Under the pieces are notes generated by a model that saw only the letters and a program-made list of their open reading frames with translations, made no database searches and was not told where the DNA came from. From Gadus chalcogrammus (Eukaryota; Chordata; Actinopteri; Gadiformes; Gadidae), in the NCBI RefSeq assembly GCF_026213295.1, contig NC_079426.1, forward strand, positions 26,598,902 through 26,662,901: a stretch of 64,000 nucleotides of DNA. The letters are read 5' to 3'. Of this stretch, positions 11,755-24,071 are shown piece after piece; the stretch's first letter is position 1; each line of letters starts with the position of its first letter. The position numbers and the translations under genes were made by a program.

Positions 11755-12439
11755 AGAGGTGGGAAAAATAATTGATTCTTCGATGCATCGCGATTCTCAC
11801 TAGAACGATTCTGTCTCGATGCAGATAAATTAATAATCAGAATTAATAAAAAAGAAAAATATATATATATTTATTTTTTTTGCCTGCTGCAACATTCTGT
11901 TCGCCAGAGAGGGATAATTTTTGTAATTTTAAAATTATTGGATTTTACTGAATTTTTCTTCAGTGTGTATTGGCCAATCTGATTTGTCTTGACACGATTG
12001 CGATTCAGCCTACGCATAGCATGCACTGCACGCAAACTCACTGCCAGACACAAGAACTCCTTCTAATTCAAGAGCAGTTTTTCTTTAATGACATAGAAAA
12101 GAAAGATTAAAAAAAATAAAACTGTAACCTATTTTTTGCATGCTTCCATATTGTGTTATAATGCAAGCTGCATTGATTATTGCATTGTTCATATAAAGCC
12201 ATATTTGTGACAAAAGCTTTCTCTCTTATAAAAATTTGATAAGTTAATTCATCTGTTGATGTCTTTAATGATCATCACAAAAGTAGGAAGTGATTAGCAA
12301 ACTCTGAGTAGCAAACCCAGATGTATATATACAGATGTGTGTACATAAAAAAATTGTTGCATCGATAATCGCTTCAGAATTGAATCGTTGACCACATAAT
12401 CGGAATTGAATCGTGAGGTACCAAGAGATTCCCACCCCT
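11755..12439. mobile_element. hAT-like MITE
   Basis: Inverted ends are AGAGGTGGGAA on the left and TTCCCACCCCT on the right, with many AATCG/CGATT subterminal motifs typical of fish hAT MITEs. The flanks ACTGCGGGAT and ACTGGGGGAT form an imperfect 10-bp direct repeat, longer than the usual 8-bp hAT duplication. No transposase remains. Confidence 0.65.
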
Positions 12440-12742
12440 ACTGGGGGATACTGTGTATATCCATGAATATGTAATGCGTTGCATGAATGAAAATGTTTAT
12501 AGCCATGAAACATTGTGGAAAATATAGCCCCACCTTAGTTTACATTGAGAAATAAAACAGGAGTTTGAAAGCAGCCGTGGTTTGCAAAAATGATCCTTGG
12601 TTGTTATCTTTTAGAGAAACGGTGCATTGTTGTTTGTTTGAAAATGTGTGCTTTTGTACCTCAGCTGTGTTTCGTTTACTAAATAATATGACTCATATTG
12701 CTACCTTCAAAGATGGATGCATTGTTTAGCTCTATCCACCAG

Positions 12743-12818
12743 TCCCCGTGGAGTTCATCTGATGGAGGCCAGAGTTGGAGCTCAAGGGTGGACTCAGGTC
12801 AAGTCAGGACCTGATGAG
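12743..12818 (+). other. Weak candidate internal exon
   Basis: A CCACCAG acceptor-like site precedes 12,743 and a good donor, GAGGTAAGA, follows 12,818. One frame is open throughout and ends at a codon boundary; it includes MEARVGAQGWTQVKSGPDE. The family is not recognised, and the acceptor lacks a strong pyrimidine tract. It may be chance. Confidence 0.15.
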
Positions 12819-12821
12819 GTA

Positions 12822-13027
12822 AGACATCAGGTCTTCACTTCACAGTCAGCGCAAGCTAACTGGATAATGCCCTTGTCCTTCATAGAGAGACCAGTAAGTA
12901 ATCATTTGTCAAAGCAGAATAATGCTGTATTGCTGCGTTGCCATGAAATTGCAGGGGGAACCTCTAAAGGCGTTACAGCTCAATGGCATTCTTTGATTAG
13001 TGTGTTACATCTGCCAATCAGTACACA
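12822..13027. other. Unique stretch, no feature seen
   Basis: A GGGGAACCTCTAAAGGCGTT segment near 12,955 weakly resembles the tandem unit just downstream and may be a degenerate third copy. Confidence 0.3.
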
Positions 13028-13136
13028 CAGAGTAATGTCCTGAAAGGGGACCTCTATAACTGTTACACCGTCCAACAGTGTACACTTTAATGTACTGAAA
13101 GGGGACCTCAATAACTGTTACACCGCCAAACAGTAT
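13028..13136. repeat. Two-copy 55-bp tandem duplication
   Basis: Units with CTGAAAGGGGACCTC and ACTGTTACACCG repeat at about 13,034 and 13,091 with few differences. Confidence 0.8.
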
Positions 13137-13652
13137 GCTGGGTATGCCACTGCAGTACTTTCAATAACAAGACAGCCTGGAGATGTTACATGAAGCCAAG
13201 TCAAGCTTGCCATTTCGTCTGGTTCTGGAAGTGCAGTCTCCAGTGTGTTTGTTAAGGGTTCTCCAAGACGCTCCCAGCAGCGATGCAGTAGGCCCAGTCA
13301 TCGGCCTGCTATGAACCTTCTGCCACTGCACTGACACTCACTAGCATCAAGCCAAAGCAAAATGTTTCATTGAGATTCTGAGTGGTTGGGCATCTCTGTC
13401 CTTTGGTTGACCCTGCTGAGATGTGAGTCTACGTTAAAATGTGAGGCATTGATATTAAAAAGGAAAAAAATGCAAATGTTGACATAATCCATTAATGACC
13501 CAAATTCAATGAAAGGCTATCTCTCCTATATTTATTAAACCTCTCTTCTTGAGCAGTGAGTTACGCAGAGTTAAGGGCCAAAATAGACATGGTTTGTGCT
13601 GTATTGGTTGTTGCCTGCAGTCTGAAGCCAAACCGCCTCCTTCTCTAACCAG

Positions 13653-13754
13653 GGGGATTTTGACCACATGGACCGGGATATTCTGGGGACAGTGAGCAGA
13701 CCAGGGAGGGAGCCAAGCAAGGACGGGAAAGAAGAGGTGGAAAATTTAGTTTAA
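13653..13754 (+). other. Weak candidate terminal exon
   Basis: Follows CCTTCTCTAACCAG, a fair acceptor. The frame that starts on the first base after AG reads GDFDHMDRDILGTVSRPGRE and runs 33 codons to TAA at 13,752. Its phase matches the donor of the candidate exon at 12,743-12,818, giving one continuous frame over an 834-bp intron. The product is unrecognised; expression data would decide. Confidence 0.15.
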
Positions 13755-14252
13755 CTTTGTTGTGGTGTCATTTTGGAAAGAGTTATAAGATGGACAAACT
13801 GAACGGGGTCTCAGCTTTTTAGATTCCTTTTTCTGCTCCCTCGTCGTTGGAAATTGGAGGCATCCACAGTGCAGTCCTCGCTCCAAAATCCCAGAAAGTT
13901 ATAAAGACTGAGGTGGAGCAGCGTGTTATTCGCATTCCAGCTGTAATCCATGAAAAGAGAGCAGAAAATTAAATGGAGCTGGAGAGAAAAAACGTTTCTG
14001 CAACTCTGCACTCTTGTGTAGCCATGGGTGTGTTTGAGGCCGTAATGAAACGGCAGGCAGTGGGATACACAGCGTCTGGAGAGCAATCGAAGAGCTAACC
14101 TCAGAGCGCAGGATAACAGCGCACCACAGATCACATCAAACACATGCATGCTACTTGTGTACACATGCATGCCGGACGTGGAGACGAGAAGGACAGAGGA
14201 CAGACACAGTGGTTCAGATCTGCACTGAAAAACCTCATGCAGAAAACTGTTT

Positions 14253-14423
14253 AACACACACACACACACACACAGACACTCACACAATTGTTTAAGAATG
14301 GAAATCTTTAGACAGACCAAGGTTATACGAGCCAATAAGCACACATCGACATTTGTACCCACACACGCACGCACGCACATACGCATGCACGCATGCTCAC
14401 ACGCATGCACACACACACACGGC
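14253..14423. repeat. CA and ACGC simple repeats
   Basis: Short CA run at about 14,253-14,272, then a CACGCA-rich stretch at 14,360-14,423. Confidence 0.85.
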
Positions 14424-14620
14424 TGGCTCCATGCGGGACTGGGCCTGCTAACCACCGCTTGCTTTAATGAAGGCCTGTAAATCTCAGGGCTGGGTCACTT
14501 TATAGACCCGCTCCTACGGGTTACACTCTAAAATATAGACTTAATTTAGTGTGTGTGAGATTACTAGCTTAGTGATGCCGACTGCATTGCAGAGGGGTTC
14601 GGTGTGACTGCGGACCATGA

Positions 14621-14621
14621 T

Positions 14622-14660
<39 letters not shown>
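14621..14660. repeat. (CT)n microsatellite, about 20 units
   Basis: Pure CT dinucleotides. Confidence 0.97.
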
Positions 14661-14662
<2 letters not shown>

Positions 14663-14693
14663 TGTTATAACCTTCTGCTATGGTCATGTAGCA

Positions 14694-15480
14694 CACACAG
14701 CAAATCGCAAAGTGTTAAAATCCCAGAGTATTCATGACCAGAGTAGATTTTATACACTTTGGTGTTGAATAGGCACTAAGTACATTTTTTGGGGTGTACC
14801 AGAAACACTCTTGGGTGTTGTCTCTAAGTATAATGCTGGTGTAGAGTAATTTAAGTGTTTATTTTAGGATGATGGACTCCCTGAGTGTACAACGGTTGAG
14901 TGTCCAACTATCCCGGCGGCACGTCGGTTTAGGTTTCGATTCGTCATTGGCTCGCTGCGCCTTTCATTGGTTGAATCTAGAGACATGTGACCGTTTGTCC
15001 TCTTCCACACTACGCAGCAAAATGTTTCGGCAGAGACGGTCGAATCAATATCGCCAAGGAATTGCTCCGAGTGAGCGAAGACATTTTTGAACTTCATGCA
15101 CAGCAAAAACCACAGTGTACATTGTACTCTATGGGTGTACATTTAACACTCACTTCGGGGTATATATAGGTCCAAGAGTTCAGGGTTCACTGAACACTGT
15201 TAGAAGAGCAAAATATGTACTCCAAATTTAGAGTTACATTTGAACACTTTGAGAGTACAAATGTACTCTATAGTGGTACTTTTGGGCACTCATTCAGTGC
15301 TCCTTACACCTGCAGTGTAAACCTAGAACCCCAGAGAGAGAAAATATGTACTCCAAGTCAGTGCTTTGTAGCACTTCGCAGAGCTGATTATTTAATACTT
15401 CTAGAGTGAGAATGTACTCTGACTGGTGTACAGCCAACACTCTTTGAGGTGAATTATCAACACTTCATGAATGAATAGTC
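14694..15480. repeat. Unclassified element rich in ACACT/AGTGT
   Basis: AGTGT, ACACT, GTGTT and AACAC motifs recur more than fifteen times over 790 bp, for example TACACTTTGGTGTTG and ACACTCTTGGGTGTTG. This spacing is typical of a fish interspersed repeat with self-similar subterminal motifs, but I cannot name the family or fix its ends. Confidence 0.45.
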
Positions 15481-16401
15481 TACACATTAGATTCTTGAAA
15501 ACATTATATTTTTATTGATGCTGCTGTTGTTACAGTCCATACATATATAATACAGTTAAACTTTATTTTACATCAAGAATCATATTTAGTTTTACATTTA
15601 TATGATGTAACAAACAACTTGAAAATAAATAAATAAGTCCCCGTCAACCAATTAAAGGGGAATTCCGGTGTAAAACGGATTTGGGATATGTTTTGTATGA
15701 TAATGAGTTGAACGTTCGTTTTGGAGCACAAAAAAACGCATAGACGCTTTCTTCAGTTGGCTGTTTTTAGCCTATTCTATCAAAACGCTATAAAATTGAA
15801 ACAATGGGGGCAGTGGTTATGGTAAAAACTAAATTGCTATTTTAAACCATTTAAAAGGCTAGAAGTAGCCCGACACTTCTTTGGTAGTTCAATAAGGGTA
15901 TCAACATATAAAACGAGGCAATGAGAACTTTGTAAGTGTACAGATTGTTTATTAAAAATTACATTTATAACCACAATACCATCAGTAGATCACCCGTCGA
16001 CACCATTGTTTTCAAGACTCGATAAGTAGATTGACAAACACAGATTGTGACATCCATCAGCAACACACAAGCTCTGGCGGCATGCCATGGGACCTTTAAA
16101 AATACCTTTTAAAATAAAAATTATCAGGATACAATTACCCTGTGAAACTTCACTACACGATCCACAGCTTCCCAAGTACTGATTTTGACAGCTCCCTTCT
16201 TTCCACTTGGAGGTGGTGGCAGGAGGTAGACCGCAGGAGAAGTGAGGCCAAGTCACTATCCCAACCTGAAAAGGGAGAGCACATACTTTGAGCATGAAAT
16301 ACACCTGATGAAAGCACATGACAAATTAAAAGATTCAAAAAGTTCTTGTCAATAAATAGTCAGCATCTATAAAGGTGGCCAAATACAAACAGGTTATTAT
16401 C
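15481..16401. other. Non-coding stretch with possible TTAA-type element end
   Basis: At about 15,650 the sequence TTAAAGGGGAATTCCGGTG resembles the end of a TTAA-targeting element as seen in many fish genomes, but no opposite end was found. The rest shows no gene. Confidence 0.3.
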
Positions 16402-16747
16402 AACGATTTTAGCTAACGTCAAACTTAATGGCCAATGCTAATGAGGCACATGTCCTTCAATGTAGCTACGCCTCGTTACCATTTTTAGCTAATAGCTACG
16501 AGGCACGTGGCTTAATTTAGTGGGGAGCGTGTCCTATGTTCCCCGGGTCCTATGTTCCCCAGTCTCATACAAAGAGGGGAAAATAGGACCCGGGGAACAT
16601 AGGACCCGGGGAACATAGACACGCTCCCACTAAATTAAAGCCACGTGCCTCGTTAGCATTAGCTAAAAAAGGTAACGAGGCGTTAGCTACATTGAAGACA
16701 TGTGCTCATTAGCATTGGCCATTAAGTTTGACGTTAGCTAAAATCGT
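16402..16747. repeat. 346-bp hairpin with ATAGGACCCGGGGAACAT core
   Basis: The left arm (about 16,402-16,565) and right arm (about 16,577-16,747) are near-perfect inverse complements with a loop of roughly 20 bases around TCTCATACAAAG. The arms contain paired TTAGCTAACGTCAAACTTAA, CACGTGGCTTAATTTAGTGG and repeated GTCCTATGTTCCCC blocks. No ORF is present. It is best explained as a palindromic MITE or foldback element. Confidence 0.9.
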
Positions 16748-17564
16748 TAGCATTTATAAGTTGGTTATCAGATCTAAAAGACGAAGAAATGCTGAATATT
16801 CTGCATTCAGGGTTTCTGCAGGTTTGAACAACTTAAATGTAAGACTTTAATACCTTCTTAAGACCCATTATGAATACAATTTCTGACCTATATGAAGGAC
16901 ATACGCACAACTAACTATGAAACATAGAAACCCTGTGCATTATTCACTTGGTACTTTTCTTACCTGTTTACATTCCCAGGCTCCCTGTACTCAAATGATG
17001 TGAGTGTGGAAACAGTGGTTGAAAGTATTCAACCAATGTTTTCGGGTACGATATAAATGTGAATGTTTTTGTAAAGAGCAGACAAATGGGCAGATCTGAA
17101 TCAAACCAGTGCTCAACGAGGCTAATGTCGATCAGTGTGTACCAGTGTGATTCAGTGGCTAGCTGTGTAGAGCAATGGTGAGGAGCTGGTGAAGACCCCC
17201 CTGCTAATAGTGCCTATTTTTTCATTGTCCACATTGGACTGAACGCAGGATTTTCAGATCCATGGATTTAACTCTTATGTTTGGAGGAATACATAAGAGC
17301 ATCCAATCTTTAGCGAGTATCGCCTGCATGTTAACAAGAACAGAATTCAGAACTGTAATTAATTATTAGAAGCACTTTGTCTGCATGGTGATTACTTTGA
17401 TGTCCCTCAAATCCCTGAATTAATTCATGAGATTTGACAATGTACTATCAAATACAGAGATGATGCTTTGTTTTAACAGGGCTCGAAACACAGAGCAAAA
17501 CTCTGCTTTAATCATTTAAACACAAGTATGACTGCTGGAAAGAGAGATAGAGAAAGATAATGTG
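16748..17564. other. Non-coding stretch, nothing recognised
   Basis: Unique-looking sequence without ORFs of note or repeat partners elsewhere in the window. Confidence 0.4.
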
Positions 17565-17742
17565 TAAGTGAGTGGTGAAGTGAGAGAGAGAAGAGAGAGC
17601 GGGAGGGAGAGAGAGAGAAGAAAGAGGAAGGGAGATAGAGAAGAGAGAGAGAGAGAGAGAGGGGGGAGAGAGAGAGAGAGAGAGGGGGGGGGGGAGAGAG
17701 AGAGAGAGAGAGAGAGAGGGGGGAGAGAGAGAGAGAGAGATA
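17565..17742. repeat. Polypurine (GA)n with G runs
   Basis: GA dinucleotides interrupted by runs of four to ten G. Serine/leucine-rich ORFs on the opposite strand are artefacts. Confidence 0.95.
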
Positions 17743-18015
17743 AGGCAGAGAGTAATCTTGCCCATATCTGGTGAAACACAAGCGCGGTGAAGGGAAGTGT
17801 TTCTGCTGCTGCGCGGCAGACGTCTGGAACGCTAGCAGCTAAGCTAACTTCCTGCTGTTGCGAGTCTGGCTAGCACGCCTTTCCACTTTGGTTCCACTTT
17901 GAGACACAGTTAATTGTTCTGACTGGGACTGTTGGGTGAATTTATGAAGAAAGCGAGTGCAGTCAGACCGCGAGAGAGAGACACTCACACACTACACCCT
18001 TACACACACACAGAT

Positions 18016-18053
<38 letters not shown>

Positions 18054-18544
18054 TTTCAATATGGGCTGGATGTGTCGGTGGATTTTTGTTTGAGAGTAAA
18101 GCCACCTTGGTTGAATTAGATTAGTAATAGTCATAGTCGGAGGGTTTTTGATAGCGAGAGAATGAGAGAAAATAAATTAGGGTAAAGAAATTAGATAATT
18201 TCTAAATATATTATGTCACATGAATAGAGAGAAGAAACCAGATGGGTAAAGAAGGACAGAGAGGAGATAATTCACAGAAAATATTTAGATCAGCAAATTG
18301 ACTTGAGGAATATTGCCAGTAATAACACAGACTAGACAACAGAGGAAACATTTATAATCAGTACAGTGTCTTGCTCAACCATCTTCTTTGTGGGACTCTT
18401 GGATCTGCGTCCATTGACGCAAGCCTGACTCCATGTAGAGAGGGATATTGATTGATCTTTGATGTCTCAATGTAGTCCCACAAATCAGACTCTAGATGGA
18501 TCATCTACAGTCAGAACACAAACTAGTCAACCCTCTAAAGTTGA
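17743..18544. other. Non-coding stretch with CA repeat
   Basis: Contains a (CA)n run at about 18,018-18,048; no gene seen. Confidence 0.45.
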
Positions 18545-19165
18545 AACTAATCAGAACACTCCTACCCTAACCGCCTTCTTCAATAGAACGCTCTTACACT
18601 AACTGCCTTCTTCAGTAGAACGCTCCTACACTAACCAGCTTCTTCTGTAGACCACTCCTACCGCCAACTGTAGAACGCTCCTACCCTAACCGCCTTCTTC
18701 TGTAGAACGCTCCTACACTAACCGGCTGCCAACTGTAGAAAGCTGCTACACTAACCGACTGCCTACTGTAGAACGCTCCTACACTAACCACCTTCTTCTG
18801 TAGAATGCTCCTACACTAACAGACCGCCTACTGTAGAACGCTCCTACACTAACCAATGGCCTACTGTAGAACGCTCCTACACTTACAGACTGCCTACTGT
18901 AGAACACTCCTACTCTATCCGACGGCTTACTGTAGAATGCTCCTACACTAACAGACTGCCATACTGTAGAACACTCCTACTCTATCCGACGGCTTACTGT
19001 AGAATGCTCCTACACTAACAGACTGTCTACTGTAGAACGCTCCTACACTAACCGCCTGCTGTAGAACGCTCCTACACTAACCGCCTACTTTAGAACGCTC
19101 ATCACTAACCGCCTACTTTAGAACGCTCATCACTAACAGACTGCCTACTGTAGAATGCTCCTACA
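18545..19165. repeat. Minisatellite, about 20 units of 25-40 bp
   Basis: The motif TGTAGAACGCTCCTACACTA recurs about twenty times, separated by variable spacers such as ACCGACTGCCTAC and ACCGCCTTCTTC. Higher-order blocks are visible: one of about 80 bp is repeated around 18,895 and 18,970. Units vary in length, so this is a diverged minisatellite and not an array with a fixed period. Confidence 0.9.
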
Positions 19166-19371
19166 CAAGAGGATACAAAGAGTAACTCCATCCTTCAGGT
19201 TGTGGTTCCTGGCTCAGGCTCTGTTCCGTCTCCTCCCAGAAGATGTGCTCCACGCAGTAGGACTGATCCCAAATGCCTCTCCACATGTCTGGTAGCAGTG
19301 GACGGGCTGACACAGCGAGAGATGGACCACCCTGAGCCCTCAGCGCAGGGGAAGGTGGATCTAGGTCAGTG

Positions 19372-19705
19372 TGTGGTAACCCGCTACCCAAATGAGCCGG
19401 GTTCCACTGACAAAACTCGCATGGCGTAGGGTTTTTAGCCATGGCAGGCATTTATTAACAGTCAACTTAAATCAGAACAACCAAACTATGAAGGAGACGC
19501 GGTCTCTAGGGCCTCCGTGGGCCTCTAGGCTCTCTCGCTGCCACGAGCCCTTCCTTCCTGCACCCGACCCGTGCTGTGCTGTGCCTCCTTTTAAAATGGC
19601 TCCTCCGCTTTCGGCCAGGTGTCCCCCAATCACCCTGATTGGGGAGCCGAAAGGGCTGCTCTTCGTCGCCGGCTGGTGGGGGGGTGGTATACCCAGTCCT
19701 TAACA
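19372..19705 (-). mobile_element. Possible solo LTR
   Basis: Read on the minus strand, the segment starts TGTTAAGGACTGGGTATACC and can be ended at TTACCACA, giving TG...CA borders. It holds a TTTTAAAAGG stretch, and AATAAA about 235 bp after it, as in a promoter and polyadenylation signal. I could not confirm a flanking duplication or a primer-binding site, and no retroviral genes are nearby. Confidence 0.3.
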
Positions 19706-19796
19706 GTACCCCGGGCCCGTCCAGGCCGAGGTTTCCGTGGCGGGATGCCACAAGTGTAATAAACGGAAGCAGCTACACACACACACCGGCAGGCAG

Positions 19797-21048
<1,252 letters not shown>

Positions 21049-21412
21049 GATTCATTTGTATGTACAGTTCCACTGTACAGGGCTTTATTTGAGGTTTCAG
21101 GGTCTCTCGTTGTTCTCTCACTTCTCCTTCTCCAACTGAGGAGCAGAACTTTTATTTTGTATTTATTTTATGTATTTTTCTATTTGTGTCATGGATGTAC
21201 TGCATTAGGGGCCATGGCCAAACATCTAACGAACCATCAGGACACATGATAATCATTCCAATATAGATGGATAAATTATACAACGACATATAATAACATG
21301 GATGGAGTTAATATAGGTTCATATACTAAACATCCAGTTGGAAAGACTTTGTGATGAACAGGGACCTGGTCATTAAATGTGTTGGGAGCTGTTTGTGTAT
21401 TTGTAGGTATTT
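21049..21412. other. Non-coding spacer
   Basis: No gene or repeat partner recognised. Confidence 0.4.
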
Positions 21413-21775
21413 AGGCCCCGTTTACAGGACGCTTGCGGGTAAAACCGAGCAAAATATTTTCAGAAGTGCCTTTCGTTTAGACGGTGACGGCATTTTTGGG
21501 GCTTAAAAACGCAAAAATCGGAAACCACCCTCCAGAGTGGAAAACTCGAATACGCTCCGCCGTAGCGTTTCCGTCTATACTGCCAAGACGCAAAATTCTG
21601 CTCAGATCTACTCACGTCGCGTACTCGTTTACGTCACATACAGTATGTGCAGGGAGTACAGGGAAATAAAAAACATGTTGGATTATTTCCATGCATCGGA
21701 CCGTCAAGCTGCTCTGGCAGCTCTAATAATCTTACAGCAGTCTTTCCACGAAATGTACAGGATATACGGATAGTA
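21413..21775 (+). mobile_element. MITE-like fragment, GGCCCCGTTTAC start
   Basis: Begins TTAGGCCCCGTTTACAGGAC, like the left end of the MITE at 2584, followed by GC-rich AAAACG-type motifs. No inverse right end was found, so the copy is truncated or its end has diverged. Confidence 0.4.
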
Positions 21776-24071
21776 TTACTGAACAGAGAATGATCTATAA
21801 ATATGTTTTTGGTTTTAGCGGCGCAGATAAGAGAAGAAGGAAGATATTACGCATGCCCTCAGACATGGTGGTGTTTTTGTGATGGTGTATCACAGCATCA
21901 CCTAGCCGCCTGATATGCAAACCCAATTGAAACCCACGCACTTTTGCACGCAGTTTTTGATAAAGCGTCTTCTGTTCAGACCATCATCATGTATAGCCTT
22001 AGTTATCAGGTTGTCATTTCTCAGCTGTAGTACTGATCACCTTTCAGGGAACAACATTTTGGTTTTTAATTATTTTCCACTAGTTGCTAAGACCATGTGT
22101 CGTTTATGAATGATTTCTGATTTCCTTCCTTATGTACACTAAATGCCCCTCTTCCTTCTTCTTCAAACCATGTCTCAGCTCCTTCTCTCATTCCTAATCC
22201 CATCACCTGTTCCTTCATCTCAATTTCTCTCTATCACTCCCAGTCCTTTCCATGGATGTAAACCCCTCTGATGGCTGACTATTTTCAATCCAAACCAATG
22301 ATTTCATTTCTTCACCCGAATAAAGCGTGTGATGTTTTTTCCACAACTCACTCTAAATTCGTTGTGGATATTGGGATTCATGCCAGCGCTGGTGTAGAGC
22401 TATGCAGCCAGAATGTGTTCTGTGATGTAACACTGCTGGGCTCTTATGGCTTTCCAGGGCATGGGTAATTTCACTTATTGTGTAAATCGGTCTCGCATAA
22501 GAGATATATAATGTTAATGAAGTGTTGCATTCTGATGATTGAGGATCATTCAAAGCTATTTTGCCACAAAAAGATATTATGAACAGAAGATATTTTTCCA
22601 CTATATGTCTTGAGATAATATATAAATAGCATACAGTAAATAATAACATATATGTAGGAAAGCAAATTGCAGAACTAAATAATTGTTGGGCAATTCTTCA
22701 AATTTACATTTTGGGGGGGAGAGGAACATGAGTTAATCTTCCTCCACGAGGAAACCACACAGCAGTAGAACACAGCACAATACGAACTGGCACGCTCTCA
22801 ATGTGTGGTTGACCAGGGAACAATTAATTCTGAGGAATGTCAGTGGTTCATTTATGATAATTAAATGATGACATTGAAGTGATGTATCATTGTTGTTTAT
22901 TGGTTCTAGTTTGCTCTGTACATTATGTGAGAATAAACAGCCTCTATGAAGCCATCAGCATCCTTCAACATCACTGCACTCACAAAGTTTACGATTTACT
23001 GACACACATCGATGGCACGATTTGCGACTCAGATGCTCCCTGCCACCGAAACCTTATTATCTGGCATATTACATTCATCCCTCCATCTCCAAGGGCTGCC
23101 GTATCATCTCTGACCCCTGCTGTGTTTACAAGCCAATACACGCCTCAATTTAATCAACCTAAAGCCCCTAGTCTCCAGAAAACGATTAGACATAACGACA
23201 CCGCCCACACCCCCTGTGTGTGTCCCAGCACCCCAGACGAGGGGATCATGGGGCATCTTGTGTTTGTGTTATCCAAAGTAGTTTTTGGCCACCACAACTT
23301 GTCTGGCTTCCTCATTTAATTAAGTCTGCAGAATAACCAACCTTTTGCTTTCATTGTACACCATAATATTTACAATTGTGGGTCGTGGATGATTGGGATT
23401 ATGGTTTGATTGAGATGAAATCTCCTGACTCAACGGAGGGTTAGAGAAGCCAGAGGCCAAACTAATAATGATGTCAAAGTGTTTCTGAAGACACCAATGT
23501 GGATGTAAATGATGATGTGTTTTGGGCTGTGAATCCAAGCAGACAATCAAAAAGGCTCACTGTATCATAGAAACAAATTCAAACTCTGAGAATTTAACAT
23601 TTATCAAGCAGAAGAAAGATTATCATATTTGCAGATGGTTAATGCTGGGTAAATAACATGCATGACCACCTGTGTTAAGGCAATGTATAATACCCCATAC
23701 CTAAGAGATATTCATATAGCAGGGGAACACACTTTTTTGGATCAAATAAGATTTACTTCTATCATTCAAAGGATCATATAATGACAAGCTGACAAGCTTA
23801 AATAAAAGAAAGGAAAGAAATATTGTTGCCTTCCTAGCTCTAATCATTCAGTAAATCCTAACAAAAGCCCTCTGACCATTGTCAAGATACGAATACAGTT
23901 TATATTCCATTCATCATCCATGTCAATAATGTTCTTGAACTCTTAATTACTTACATCTCCTTCCTTCTAGTCTTGATAAATGTTTGAATACGAATATACT
24001 ACACACATCTTAATAGAACATCACTTAAATTAACAAGGGCTCATGGCGAGATTTATGAGATATATGTTGTC
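21776..24071. other. Unique non-coding DNA
   Basis: No domain, splice-supported exon or repeat partner recognised. A 146-codon ORF at 22,879-23,319 has no recognisable signature. Confidence 0.45.

Larger units (their letters stand above)
12450..14690. other. Mostly unique non-coding DNA
   Basis: No transposon protein seen. The stretch holds two weak candidate exons, a small tandem duplication and short CA, ACGC and CT repeats, listed separately. It is the best candidate in the window for host intronic or intergenic DNA. Confidence 0.5.

Noticed and set aside
13811..14455. 214-codon minus-strand ORF
   Set aside because: Cys-rich part comes from CA and ACGC repeats; the rest has no recognisable domain.
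17508..17781. Serine/leucine-rich ORFs over GA tracts (also at 47.5-47.9 and 49.1-49.4 kb)
   Set aside because: Low-complexity artefacts in three frames at once.
18545..19165. Possible CRISPR-like array
   Set aside because: The repeat is imperfect, spacing is irregular, spacers are related to one another, and the genome is a vertebrate. It is a minisatellite.
19372..19705. Retroviral remnant
   Set aside because: Only an LTR-like segment is seen; no gag, pol or env fragment anywhere in the window.
22879..23319. 146-codon ORF as a host gene
   Set aside because: No domain, no splice or promoter support, and normal chance length for the region.
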